A stretch of 11,018 bases of DNA from an uncultured Oscillospiraceae bacterium (GTDB lineage: Bacteria > Bacillota > Clostridia > Oscillospirales > Oscillospiraceae), in assembly GCA_947627085.1 (NCBI GenBank), contig CANQUO010000058.1, positions 1-11,018 of the forward strand, written 5' to 3'. Below, in pieces: positions 1-7,439 of the stretch; position 1 is the stretch's first letter, and each line of letters begins with the position of its first letter. The position numbers and the translations under genes were made by a program. The notes below the pieces were generated by a model that had not been told where the DNA came from, searched no databases, and worked only from the letters and a program-made list of their open reading frames with translations.

Positions 1-27
1 AACCCATCAGGGGTTTCCGTCACGTTA

Positions 28-55
28 AATAAAACCCCGCCTCTTCGCGGCGGGG
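28..55 (-). terminator. Distal intrinsic terminator of the tRNA transcript
   Basis: A 7-bp GC-only stem (CCCCGCC 35-41 with GGCGGGG 49-55) has a 7-base loop. On the minus strand it is followed by a T-rich run (28-34, read TTTTATT). This is a standard Rho-independent terminator for leftward transcription and lies behind a first terminator next to the tRNA, so the two form a tandem pair. It may also stop a converging transcript from the left, but there is no T-run on the plus side to support that. Confidence 0.75.
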
Positions 56-58
56 CGG

Positions 59-77
59 CCTTTGCCGGAGGCAAAGG
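59..77. repeat. Small inverted repeat between the two terminators
   Basis: CCTTTGC (59-65) is complementary to GCAAAGG (71-77) across a 5-base loop. It has no T-run on either side, so it is probably RNA structure in the tRNA trailer or a spare hairpin rather than a terminator by itself. Confidence 0.4.
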
Positions 78-83
78 TCGTAA

Positions 84-129
84 GCACCACGAAAAAGGAA
101 CCGCCAAAGCGGTTCCTTTTTCGTGGTGC
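84..129 (-). terminator. tRNA-proximal terminator in a 21-bp perfect inverted repeat
   Basis: Positions 84-104 and 109-129 are perfect reverse complements (21 bp) around a 4-base loop (105-108). The inner GGAACCGC/GCGGTTCC core plus five T residues on the minus strand (92-96) make a good intrinsic terminator starting just after the CCA end of tRNA-Leu. The T and A runs are symmetric, so it could act in both directions. The outer 6 bp of the right arm (124-129) are the 3' end of the tRNA itself, so the terminator arm contains an inverted copy of the tRNA terminus. Confidence 0.8.
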
Positions 130-208
130 CGGTGGCCGGACTCGAACCGGCACGCCTTGCGGCACTTGATTTTGAGTCAAGCACGTCTACCAATTCCATC
201 ACACCGGC
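124..208 (-). tRNA. tRNA-Leu (anticodon CAA)
   Basis: Read on the minus strand, this is a complete class II tRNA. The 7-bp acceptor stem pairs GCCGGTG (202-208) with CACCGGC (128-134), followed by discriminator A and an encoded CCA (124-126). The D arm contains GGTAGAC. The anticodon stem CTTGA/TCAAG encloses the loop CTCAAAA, giving anticodon CAA, which reads UUG leucine codons. The long variable arm TGCC-GCAA-GGCG is as expected for Leu, and the T arm is GCCGG-TTCGAGT-CCGGC. All stems are intact. It has its own promoter just upstream and a terminator directly downstream, so it is probably transcribed alone. Confidence 0.97.
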
Positions 209-220
209 GAGGATGAGTAT

Positions 221-249
221 ATTATATACCATTTCTTTTATAAATGCAA
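221..249 (-). promoter_or_regulatory. Vegetative promoter of tRNA-Leu
   Basis: On the minus strand, TTGCAT (244-249) and a perfect TATAAT (221-226) are separated by 17 bases. The expected start near 214 is a few bases before the mature tRNA 5' end at 208. The -35 box overlaps the final codons of the upstream phosphopantetheinyl transferase gene (stop codon 238-240), so the two transcription units interlock. Confidence 0.8.
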
Positions 250-741
250 GCATTTTATATCATCGGGCGGGGAGGTTAGGGAGAGGGAGGCGAGCTGGAA
301 GGAGGAGAGGGTATAGAGCCGGGCTCGGAGGGAGGGGTCGGGGGCGATTATTTTATCGCCGGAGCGGCGGAAGGTGAGCTCGCGAAAGGGCCTGTCCGTG
401 TGGCCCAGGAATTTATAGTAGCTCTCCTTCAGCGTCCAGAGCTCCATAAAGGTGAAGTCCGAAAGCTCCTCCGGGGCGCAGACGCGCTCCGGGACACGGG
501 GGGAGACAGGGCGGGGCCTTTCCACGTCACAGCCGCAGGGGGCGCTGTCCAATGCCACGAGCACCAGGCCCCGGGTGTGGCTAAGAGAAAAATGTATATC
601 AGGTTCAGACGGGAAATACGGCTTGCCGTACTTGTCCTTGACCACCGTGGGGCAGGGGATTTTATAGACCCCTTCCACAGCCAGGGCCAAAAGCCGGTAG
701 ACGTCGGAATTTTTTTCGCTTTCGGCGCAAAAAAGCAGCAT
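238..741 (-). CDS. Short Sfp-type 4'-phosphopantetheinyl transferase
   Basis: This 167-residue protein has the Sfp-superfamily signatures in order: GKPYFP near residues 39-44, HFSLSHTRG near 50-58, the magnesium-binding CDVE with D72 and E74, and the catalytic W102-T-L-K-E-S-Y-Y-K110 motif. Family members transfer the phosphopantetheine arm of coenzyme A to a serine on acyl or peptidyl carrier proteins. It is shorter than typical Sfp (about 220 residues) but the active-site core is complete, so I read it as a short clostridial type and not a fragment. The ATG (739-741) is preceded by GGGAGGTG (749-756). No carrier protein, polyketide or non-ribosomal peptide gene lies in view, so the substrate is unknown. 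It could be the housekeeping holo-ACP synthase if the genome lacks AcpS. Confidence 0.87.
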   Translation of the reverse strand: MLLFCAESEKNSDVYRLLALAVEGVYKIPCPTVVKDKYGKPYFPSEPDIHFSLSHTRGLVLVALDSAPCGCDVERPRPVSPRVPERVCAPEELSDFTFMELWTLKESYYKFLGHTDRPFRELTFRRSGDKIIAPDPSLRARLYTLSSFQLASLSLTSPPDDIKCLHL

Positions 742-772
742 GGTATTTCACCTCCCGGGAGCTTTATATGAG

Positions 773-781
773 ATTATATCA
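773..781 (-). promoter_or_regulatory. Extended -10 promoter of the phosphopantetheinyl transferase
   Basis: The minus strand reads TGATATAAT, a perfect TATAAT (773-778) with the extended TGn element. The -35 region about 17 bases upstream is only T-rich and matches consensus poorly, consistent with an extended -10 promoter. It is divergent from the promoter at 831-839. Confidence 0.6.
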
Positions 782-830
782 TATTACTGATAAAAGAAAA
801 AGAAAAAGACTACCAAAAAAGCAATAACTG

Positions 831-839
831 TGTTATAAT
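831..839 (+). promoter_or_regulatory. Extended -10 promoter of the lipoprotein gene
   Basis: TGTTATAAT is a perfect TATAAT (834-839) preceded by TGn. No convincing -35 box is seen 16-18 bases upstream; the spacer region is A-rich. It sits about 45 bases before the lipoprotein start codon and may also serve the two-component genes downstream, since no terminator intervenes. Confidence 0.6.
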
Positions 840-883
840 TACCGTGTATGGTCATACTCACACGCCGGAGGGAGGCGCCACGG

Positions 884-2215
884 ATGAAAAAATGGATATG
901 CGCGGCGCTGGCCGCGGCGATGCTGATGCTGTCGGGGTGCATGGAGACCTCGGCGGACGACCTCTATCAGCTCCCCCAGCTGTCGGAGGGGTATCTGCGG
1001 CTCCAGGGGGCCATCGACGCGGTGCTGGCCTCGGGGGCGGAGTACGCCGCGCCCTCCTCGGGGTCAAACCGCCAGCCCATACAGCGGGAGGACATAGACG
1101 GGGACGGGGTCCGGGAGGTACTGGCGTTTTTCAACGTCTCGGGCTCGGACAGGCCGTTGAAGATAATAATTTTCAGTAACGAAAAGGACGAGTACCGGGA
1201 GATCGCCCGGATAGAGGGCGAGGGCACGGGCATAGAGAGCGTGTCCTATCTCGACATGGACGCCGACGGCGTCAGGGAGGTGGCCGTGGGCTGGCAGATG
1301 GGCGCCGGCATAAGCATGCTGTCCGTCTACTCCCTGAAGGGCTGGCAGGTCAACCAGATAATAAACACGAACTATTCGGAATTTTCGGTCTGCAATCTGG
1401 ACGGCGACGCGGACAGTGAGATATTGGCCCTGCGCCTGTCGGGCTCGGAGATGTCGGGCGAGGCGGAGCACTACACCATGACGGCGGACGGGGAGATAAT
1501 AAGCACCACGGCGCGGCTCTCTTCCGGGGTGGAGGCGCTTTTGCGGGTAAGGTCCACGGAGCTTCTCAGCTCCGGAAGCGCGGTGCTGGTGGAGAGCACC
1601 ATCAACAGCAGCAGTATCGTCACCGACATCTTCACGTATAGGGACGGGCGGATATGCAACATAACCCTGGCGGAGGACACGGGAGTCAGCGACAGGACAG
1701 TGCGGAGCTACGGGGCTTACTGCCGGGACGTGAACGGGGACGGGGTGCTGGACGTGCCGCGCCCGGTGGCGTTGCCGGTGACGTCGGAGAACACCACTTA
1801 CTACATGCTGGAGTGGTACTCATATTACAGCTACGGCGGACGGCCGAGGCTTGTGGCCACGACGTACAACAACTACACGGATTCCTGGTATCTGAGCCTT
1901 CCGGGGGAGTGGATAGGCAAGATCGCCGTCCGGCGGGTGGACAGGGACGCGGGGGAGCGAATGATAGTCTTTTCCACCGTCAACGCCGACGGAGGGCTGG
2001 ACAGGGACTTTTTGGAGATATGCGCCCTGACGGGAGAGAACCGTTTTGAGCGGGCCGTCAGCGGCGGGAGGTTCATACTCCTCGACGAGGACACCATAAT
2101 ATATTCCGCGCGGATACTGGCCTCCGGAGACGAGCTGGGTATCCCGCTGAGCCAGGAGCTTTTGAGGGCGAATTTCGGCGTCATCTACTCCGAGTGGGTG
2201 ACGGGGGAGACCTGA
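884..2215 (+). CDS. Putative lipoprotein with calcium-loop (VCBS/FG-GAP-like) repeats
   Basis: This is a 443-residue secreted lipoprotein. The N-terminus has K2-K3, a hydrophobic stretch, and the lipobox L-S-G-C19, so it should be lipidated and anchored outside the membrane. I chose the ATG at 884 over an in-frame ATG at 848: GGAGGGAGG (867-875) is correctly spaced and the signal peptide begins there. The mature part holds acidic loops typical of VCBS/FG-GAP-type beta repeats: residues 70-78 (D-I-D-G-D-G), 124-133 (D-M-D-A-D-G), 171-180 (N-L-D-G-D-A-D) and 282-291 (D-V-N-G-D-G), each followed by a short hydrophobic strand. Such loops often bind calcium. No enzyme motif is recognised. It ends 41 bases before a response regulator with no terminator between, so co-transcription is likely. 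The ligand or partner is unknown; a role in envelope sensing with the neighbouring kinase is inference. Confidence 0.85.
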   Translation: MKKWICAALAAAMLMLSGCMETSADDLYQLPQLSEGYLRLQGAIDAVLASGAEYAAPSSGSNRQPIQREDIDGDGVREVLAFFNVSGSDRPLKIIIFSNEKDEYREIARIEGEGTGIESVSYLDMDADGVREVAVGWQMGAGISMLSVYSLKGWQVNQIINTNYSEFSVCNLDGDADSEILALRLSGSEMSGEAEHYTMTADGEIISTTARLSSGVEALLRVRSTELLSSGSAVLVESTINSSSIVTDIFTYRDGRICNITLAEDTGVSDRTVRSYGAYCRDVNGDGVLDVPRPVALPVTSENTTYYMLEWYSYYSYGGRPRLVATTYNNYTDSWYLSLPGEWIGKIAVRRVDRDAGERMIVFSTVNADGGLDRDFLEICALTGENRFERAVSGGRFILLDEDTIIYSARILASGDELGIPLSQELLRANFGVIYSEWVTGET

Positions 2216-2256
2216 AAAAGACAGTTCTGATTAAAGTAGTACGGAAAGGAGCTTAA

Positions 2257-2943
2257 ATGAAGAAGGTATTGGTCCTTGAGGACGAGACGAGTATCAGGAG
2301 CTTTGTGGTGATAAACCTGAAGCGCTCCGGCTACGACCCCATTGAGGCGGGGACGGGGGCCGAGGCGCTGAGGCAGATGGAGCTCAACCCCGACATAAAG
2401 GTGGCGCTCCTTGATATAATGCTCCCGGATATGGACGGCTTTGAGGTGTGCCGGCAGATAAGGGCCGTGAACTCAAAGATGGGCATAATAATGCTCACCG
2501 CCCGGACCCAGGAGATGGACAAGGTCACGGGCCTTATGACGGGAGCCGACGACTATGTGACCAAGCCCTTCTCGCCGGCGGAGCTGACGGCCAGGATAGA
2601 CGCCCTTTTCCGCAGGATCGGCGAGCCGGACGACGCGCCCTCGGACGAGGTGGTACAGGGGCCCTTCAGGCTGAATTCCCGGAACAGGACGCTGGAGAAA
2701 AACGGCGAGAGAGTGAGGCTCACACAGGTGGAGTACTCCATCGTCAAGCTCTTCATGGACAACCCGGGCAGGGCCCTGTCAAGGGAGGACATACTGAACT
2801 CCGTCTGGGGCAGGGACTACTTCGGGGAGCTTAAGATAGTGGACGTGAACATAAGGCGCCTTCGGATAAAGCTGGAGGACGACCCCACCAACCCCATGTA
2901 TATAACCACCGTCTGGGGCTACGGGTACAAGTGGGGGATATAA
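2257..2943 (+). CDS. OmpR/PhoB-family response regulator
   Basis: This 228-residue two-domain regulator has a receiver domain (about 1-122) with the acidic pair E8-D9, phosphoacceptor D53 in L-L-D-I-M-L-P, switch residue T81 and K103 in T-K-P-F. The C-terminal half (about 130-228) is a winged-helix DNA-binding domain ending in the family's typical T-T-V-W-G-Y-G-Y-K-W. All residues needed for phosphorylation are present. The ATG follows AAAGGAG (2245-2251). The cognate histidine kinase begins 50 bases downstream, so the pair forms one two-component system. Regulated genes cannot be read from the window; the lipoprotein gene upstream is the nearest candidate. The PhoP/WalR-like architecture is too common to assign a specific name. 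Confidence 0.96.
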   Translation: MKKVLVLEDETSIRSFVVINLKRSGYDPIEAGTGAEALRQMELNPDIKVALLDIMLPDMDGFEVCRQIRAVNSKMGIIMLTARTQEMDKVTGLMTGADDYVTKPFSPAELTARIDALFRRIGEPDDAPSDEVVQGPFRLNSRNRTLEKNGERVRLTQVEYSIVKLFMDNPGRALSREDILNSVWGRDYFGELKIVDVNIRRLRIKLEDDPTNPMYITTVWGYGYKWGI

Positions 2944-2993
2944 GCGCGCGGGTGTAAGCGTGTTCCGCAACGAAAGGAGGGATAGGAAAAAGC

Positions 2994-4439
2994 ATGGTGA
3001 AAAATCCGCACAGAAAGCCCTTTTGGAAGATAAAGGGCCTGAGAAAGAGATACATGATGACCACCATGCTGGTCATATTCCTCATAGTTGTGGTGGCGGT
3101 GACGGCGTATGCCCTGGCCATGTCCGGGAGCATATACCTCAATGTCCGGGAGGGGCTTTACGCCAAGGCCAAGACGGCCACGGACTTCTTCTCCAACTAT
3201 ATAACCCGGACCTCCGCCGAGTATTACGACAGCGCCTACCGGTATATAGACAACTTTGACGACATAAACAAGCTGGAGCTGCAATTTATAAATACCTCCG
3301 GGCGCATAGAGCTCAGCTCCCACTCCATGACGGCCGGGAGCATGCCGGGGACCACTGACATACACAGCGCCCTGGACACGGGAAGGATATCCTACTGGGA
3401 GGGGTATTCCGACACGACGGGGGAGCACCTGATGAGCGTGGCGGCGCCCATGACATACTCAAGCGGCCAGATAATCGGGATAATGAGGTATGTGACGAGC
3501 TTGAAGCCCGCGGACAAGCTGGTGCGCACCAATACCTGGGTGGCCATAGCCACCGGGGCGGTGGTGATGCTCATTGTGGCGGTCATAAGCATGATATTCC
3601 TCCGGTCCGTGGTGGAGCCGGTGCGGGAGATAACCGTGGCGGCAAAGCAGATATCCGGCGGGAGCTACGGCATACAGATAGGCAACCACTACCGGGACGA
3701 GATGGGCGACATGGTGAAGGCCATAAACGAGATGAGCCTTAAGATAAGCCAGTCGGAGAAGGCCCAGACGGAGTTCATATCTTCCGTGTCCCACGAGCTG
3801 AGGACGCCGCTGACGGCCATAACCGGCTGGGGCGAGACGCTTATTTACGACGAGAATCTTGACGAGGAGTCGAGGCGCGGGATAAGCATAATCCTCAAGG
3901 AGGCCAGAAGGCTCACCAAGATGGTGGAGGAGCTTCTGGAATTTACAAGGATGCAGGACGGGCGATTCACGCTGAACGCGCAGCCCTGCGACATAGGGGC
4001 GGAGCTGGAGGACTCCATCTTCGCCTACCGGGAGCTATTAAAGCAGGAGGACATGACCGTGGAGTACGAGCCCTGCGACGAGGAGCTGCCGCTTATAAAC
4101 GGCGACCCGGCCAGGCTCAGGCAGGTCTTTTACAACATCTACGACAACGCCGCCAAATACGCCCGGGACGGCAAGCGCATAACGGTCTCCACCCGCACGG
4201 ACGGGGAGAACGTGTTCCTCTACTTTAGGGACTACGGGCCCGGGATACCGGAGGACGAGCTTGAGAGAGTGAAGCTCAAGTTCTACAAGGGTAGCTCCAA
4301 GGAGCGCGGGAGCGGCATCGGCCTTGCGGTGTGCGACGAGATAATAAAATACCACGGCGGGGACCTGACGCTGTCCAACGCCGAGGGCGGCGGCACGCTG
4401 GTGACCATAAGGATACCGGTGGAGCCCACATTTGAGTGA
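2994..4439 (+). CDS. Sensor histidine kinase (HAMP, HisKA, HATPase_c)
   Basis: This 481-residue membrane kinase is the partner of the preceding response regulator. Layout: transmembrane helix at about 21-43, extracytoplasmic sensor domain 44-180 (size fits a single Cache/PAS-like fold; not assigned), second helix 181-203, HAMP linker about 204-256, then the HisKA dimerisation domain with phospho-accepting H267 in S-H-E-L-R-T-P. The ATP-binding domain follows with an N box (Y-D-N-A-A-K-Y), G1 box (D-Y-G-P-G-I-P) and G2 box (G-S-G-I-G-L-A). All catalytic boxes look intact. The ATG at 2994 lies 13 bases after AAAGGAGG (2973-2980), slightly longer than usual, but no better in-frame start precedes the first helix. 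The signal sensed is unknown. Confidence 0.96.
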   Translation: MVKNPHRKPFWKIKGLRKRYMMTTMLVIFLIVVVAVTAYALAMSGSIYLNVREGLYAKAKTATDFFSNYITRTSAEYYDSAYRYIDNFDDINKLELQFINTSGRIELSSHSMTAGSMPGTTDIHSALDTGRISYWEGYSDTTGEHLMSVAAPMTYSSGQIIGIMRYVTSLKPADKLVRTNTWVAIATGAVVMLIVAVISMIFLRSVVEPVREITVAAKQISGGSYGIQIGNHYRDEMGDMVKAINEMSLKISQSEKAQTEFISSVSHELRTPLTAITGWGETLIYDENLDEESRRGISIILKEARRLTKMVEELLEFTRMQDGRFTLNAQPCDIGAELEDSIFAYRELLKQEDMTVEYEPCDEELPLINGDPARLRQVFYNIYDNAAKYARDGKRITVSTRTDGENVFLYFRDYGPGIPEDELERVKLKFYKGSSKERGSGIGLAVCDEIIKYHGGDLTLSNAEGGGTLVTIRIPVEPTFE

Positions 4440-4456
4440 GAAAAGGGGACGGATAA

Positions 4457-5401
4457 GTGGATAAGGATAAGGTAAAATTCCGCACGTCCATCGGCGGACA
4501 GGCCCTTATGGAGGGCGTGCTGATGCGTGGCGTGGATAAAGAGGCGATAGTCGTCCGCAAGCCCGACGGGGAGCTGGAGCGGAAGGTTGAGCCCTTAAAG
4601 GCTCTGCGACTTAAATACCCCGTTTTAGGCTGGCCCTTCATACGGGGCACGGTGAATTTCATCGAGAGCATGGTCCACGGCGTCAGGGCCCTGACCTACT
4701 CGGCAAGCTTTCTGCCTGACGAGGAGGTGGAGGAGCCCGGTAAGCTGGATAAGTGGCTTAATGAGCACCTGGGCGGTGAGAAGGGCGAGAAGGCCATCAT
4801 CGGGATATCGGTGTTTTTGGGACTTTTGCTGGCGGTGGGGCTTTTCTTCCTCCTGCCCACGGTGATCGCGGGGCTTTTCGCCGGCTTTGTCAAAAGCCGC
4901 ATACTCCGGAACCTCATCGAGGGCGTGATAAGGATAGCTATTTTCCTCGCCTATATCATACTGGCCTCCCGGATGAAGGAGATAAAGCGGGTGTGGATGT
5001 ACCACGGCGCGGAGCACAAGACAATCTTCTGCTATGAAAAGGGCAGGGAGCTCACGGTGGAGAACGCCCGGGAGCAGCCCAGGCTCCATCCCAGGTGCGG
5101 CACCAGCTTTCTCTTCATCGTGATGATAGTGAGCATACTTGTGACGAGCCTGGTCAGCTGGTCCGGGGTGTGGGTGAGGCTCCTCTTAAGAATAGCGCTC
5201 CTTCCCGTGATAATGGGCATAAGCTATGAGCTCATAAGATACGCGGGCGGCCACGACAATATACTGACCGTCATACTCTCCGCCCCGGGGAAGGCCCTTC
5301 AGCTGGTGACCACGGCGGAGCCCGACGACGACATGCTCGAAGTGGCCATAGAGTCCTTAAAGCTGGTGCTCCCGGACAAAGAGGGGACGGACAGGTGGTA
5401 A
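4457..5401 (+). CDS. yqhQ: DUF1385 / YqhQ-family integral membrane protein
   Basis: This 314-residue protein opens with the family signature G-G-Q-A-L-M-E-G-V-L-M-R-G (residues 13-25). It also has the conserved Y-H-G-A-E-H-K-T-I (182-190) and H-P-R-C-G-T-S-F (211-218) motifs. Hydrophobic segments near 112-144, 153-172, 217-234 and 242-262 make it a multi-pass membrane protein; the His/Cys motifs between them suggest a metal site, but the function is not established. The start is GTG at 4457 with only a modest GGGGA (4445-4449) upstream; the family signature begins a few residues later, so this start fits. It lies 17 bases after the kinase gene. In many Firmicutes this family is found beside prmC and prfA; here prmC follows but prfA does not. 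Confidence 0.95.
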   Translation: MDKDKVKFRTSIGGQALMEGVLMRGVDKEAIVVRKPDGELERKVEPLKALRLKYPVLGWPFIRGTVNFIESMVHGVRALTYSASFLPDEEVEEPGKLDKWLNEHLGGEKGEKAIIGISVFLGLLLAVGLFFLLPTVIAGLFAGFVKSRILRNLIEGVIRIAIFLAYIILASRMKEIKRVWMYHGAEHKTIFCYEKGRELTVENAREQPRLHPRCGTSFLFIVMIVSILVTSLVSWSGVWVRLLLRIALLPVIMGISYELIRYAGGHDNILTVILSAPGKALQLVTTAEPDDDMLEVAIESLKLVLPDKEGTDRW

Positions 5402-5418
5402 GAGACCCCGGCAGATAA

Positions 5419-5426
5419 GGGGAGGG
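5419..5426 (+). promoter_or_regulatory. Ribosome binding site pointing at an ATA start of prmC
   Basis: GGGGAGGG ends six bases before the ATA codon at 5433-5435, which is optimal spacing. No ATG, GTG or TTG in the prmC frame lies near this site; the first in-frame candidates are GTG at 5490 and ATG at 5499. The site therefore supports initiation at or near the ATA. Confidence 0.55.
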
Positions 5427-5432
5427 ATAGAT

Positions 5433-6314
5433 ATAAAGACATATAACGACATATACCTTGACCTGCGCCGGGCGCTTAAGGCCGGGGGAGTGGAGGATAT
5501 GAATCTGGAGGCCAAGCTCATTTTAGGGGCGGCGTCCGGGAAAACGAAGGAGGAGGTCATCAGGGACTTCGGCCTTTTCGCGCTGGGTGACGTGGAAAAG
5601 CGTGTGAACGACATGCTCGCCCGCAGGCTCCGGGGCGAGCCCATCGCCTACGTGCTGGGGGAGTGGGAGTTCATGGGCCTTCCCTTCAACGTGGACAGGC
5701 AGGTGCTGATACCCAGGGCCGACACGGAGCTTCTGGCCGAGGAGGCCATAAAATACCTGCGGGCCAACAAGGGAAGCGGCGCCAGGGTGCTGGACCTGTG
5801 CTGTGGCACGGGGTGTATAGGCATATCCATCGCCAAATATGTGGCCAGCTGTCGACACGTGGTGCTGGTGGACAAGTCCGTCCACGCCATAATGTTGGCC
5901 AGGAGCAACGTGCTGAGAAACGGCGTCTCCCGGATAGTGCCCTGCATCGACGCCGACGCCACAAAGGCCCCGCCGGTGAGCCTTGACAAATTTGACCTCA
6001 TAGTCAGCAACCCGCCATATGTACCCACGGCTGAGATAGAGGAGCTTGAGCGGGGAGTCCGGGACTTCGAGCCCCGGGAGGCACTGGACGGCGGCGAGGA
6101 CGGACTTGATTTTTACCGGGCCATTATCCGCTTCTGGGGGCCGACGGTAAAGGAGAACGGGGCCATAATGTTCGAGTGCGGCGAGGGCCAGGCGGAGCTT
6201 ATCGGGGATATGCTCACGTCAGCCGGCTTTCACGACGTGAAATACTGCCTGGACGGCGGCGGCACCAAGAGAGTCGTGTCGGCGAGAAGGAAAGAAATCG
6301 ATAACGATAAATAA
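5433..6314 (+). CDS. prmC: Release-factor glutamine methyltransferase PrmC, probable ATA start
   Basis: PrmC methylates the GGQ glutamine of peptide-chain release factors using S-adenosylmethionine. The SAM-binding loop L-D-L-C-C-G-T-G and the catalytic N-P-P-Y (residues 193-196 counted from the ATA) are present, after the family linker G-E-P-I-A-Y and I-P-R-A-D-T-E. Conventional starts are GTG at 5490 or ATG at 5499, the latter with GGGGGAG (5484-5490) eight bases upstream. However, the frame continues upstream with T-Y-N-D-I-Y-L-D-L-R-R-A-L-K-A-G, which matches the expected first helix of PrmC. That extension begins at ATA 5433, just after an ideal ribosome binding site. From there the protein is 293 residues, against about 280 for the family; from 5499 it would lack about 22 residues. 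I favour 5433. It follows yqhQ by 31 bases and precedes recA by 18. Confidence 0.93.
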   Translation: MKTYNDIYLDLRRALKAGGVEDMNLEAKLILGAASGKTKEEVIRDFGLFALGDVEKRVNDMLARRLRGEPIAYVLGEWEFMGLPFNVDRQVLIPRADTELLAEEAIKYLRANKGSGARVLDLCCGTGCIGISIAKYVASCRHVVLVDKSVHAIMLARSNVLRNGVSRIVPCIDADATKAPPVSLDKFDLIVSNPPYVPTAEIEELERGVRDFEPREALDGGEDGLDFYRAIIRFWGPTVKENGAIMFECGEGQAELIGDMLTSAGFHDVKYCLDGGGTKRVVSARRKEIDNDK

Positions 6315-6332
6315 ATTGAGGAGGACGCGAAT

Positions 6333-7439
6333 ATGGCACAGAAAAAGGCGGCGCCGGCGGCGCTGAACATCCCGGCGGACCAGGAGGCCAAGAAGAAGGC
6401 CCTTGAGACGGCCATCTCCCAGATAGAGAAGAGCTACGGCAAGGGCTCAATCATGCGTCTCGGCGACGGGATGCAGGTCAACGTTGAGGCGTTGCCCACG
6501 GGCTCGTTGGCGCTGGACTTCGCCCTGGGCATCGGCGGCGTGCCCAAGGGGCGCATAATCGAGATATACGGCCCCGAGTCCTGCGGCAAGACCACCCTGG
6601 CGCTCCACATTGTGGCCCAGGCCCAGAAGCGGGGCGGCGAGGCGGCGTACATCGACGTGGAGCACGCCTTGGAGCCGGCCTACGCCAGGGCTCTGGGCGT
6701 GAACATCGAAAACCTCCTCATCTCCCAGCCGGACACCGGCGAGGACGCGTTGGCCATCACCGAGACGCTGGTACGCTCCGGCGCCGTGGACGTGGTGGTT
6801 GTGGACTCCGTGGCGGCATTGGTCCCCAGGACCGAGATCGAGGGCGAGATGGGCGACTCCAGCGTCGGCGTGGTGGCAAGGCTCATGAGCCAGGCCCTCC
6901 GCAAGCTGGCGGGAGTGATATCCAAGACAAACTGCATCGTTATATTCATAAACCAGCTTCGTGAGAAGATAGGCGTCATGTATGGCAACCCCGAGACTAC
7001 CCCCGGCGGCAGGGCCCTCAAATATTTCGCCTCCGTGCGCATCGACATGCGCAGAATCGAGACCCTTAAGAACGGTTCCGAGGTGGTGGGCAACAGGACA
7101 AGGGCCAAGGTGGTGAAAAACAAGGTGGCGCCCCCCTTCCGGGAGGCGGAGTTCGACATCATGTACGGCCAGGGCATCAGCAGGTTCGGGGAGCTTGTGG
7201 ACCTGGCGGTGAAGCTGGACCTCATTGAAAAGGGCGGGGCCTGGTTCACCTACGGGGACGTGCGCATACAGGGCCGGGACGGCATGCGCCAGTATCTCGT
7301 GGACAACCCGGAGATGGCCGACGAGCTGGAGGCCAAGGTCCGGGCAAACTCCTTCAAGCTCCTGTCCCCCCAGGCCCAGGTGGCGGCGGTGGCCGCCGGC
7401 AGGGCCGTGGACATTTCGGCGGAGGATTTTGAGGGCTGA
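6333..7439 (+). CDS. recA: Recombinase A
   Basis: This 368-residue RecA is the ATP-dependent strand-exchange protein of homologous recombination and the co-protease of the SOS response. Visible features are the N-terminal polymerisation helix with Y-G-K-G-S-I-M-R-L-G (35-44), Walker A G-P-E-S-C-G-K-T-T (80-88), the Walker B region V-V-V-V-D-S-V-A-A-L, and the loop regions with E-G-E-M-G-D and N-Q-L-R-E-K-I-G. Walker A has cysteine at position 84 where many RecA proteins have serine. GAGGAGGA (6318-6325) sits seven bases before the ATG. The 18-base gap from prmC leaves no room for a dedicated promoter with a LexA operator, and I see none. recX follows with a one-base TGATG overlap, implying translational coupling. 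Its codons favour ATC for isoleucine more than its neighbours, as expected for a highly expressed gene. Confidence 0.99.
   Translation: MAQKKAAPAALNIPADQEAKKKALETAISQIEKSYGKGSIMRLGDGMQVNVEALPTGSLALDFALGIGGVPKGRIIEIYGPESCGKTTLALHIVAQAQKRGGEAAYIDVEHALEPAYARALGVNIENLLISQPDTGEDALAITETLVRSGAVDVVVVDSVAALVPRTEIEGEMGDSSVGVVARLMSQALRKLAGVISKTNCIVIFINQLREKIGVMYGNPETTPGGRALKYFASVRIDMRRIETLKNGSEVVGNRTRAKVVKNKVAPPFREAEFDIMYGQGISRFGELVDLAVKLDLIEKGGAWFTYGDVRIQGRDGMRQYLVDNPEMADELEAKVRANSFKLLSPQAQVAAVAAGRAVDISAEDFEG

Noticed and set aside
1..15. Small stem AACCC/GGGTT at the left edge
   Set aside because: Only 5 bp, no T-run, and cut by the window edge; not enough to call a terminator.
848..883. Longer lipoprotein start at ATG 848
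   Set aside because: It would put an arginine-rich stretch before the signal peptide; the strong ribosome binding site points to ATG 884.
2216..2256. Separate promoter for the response regulator
   Set aside because: No recognisable -35/-10 pair in the 41-base gap; co-transcription with the lipoprotein gene is simpler.
4207..4217. GAACGTGTTC as a LexA-like operator
   Set aside because: The half-sites are two bases apart, not four, and it lies inside the kinase coding region.
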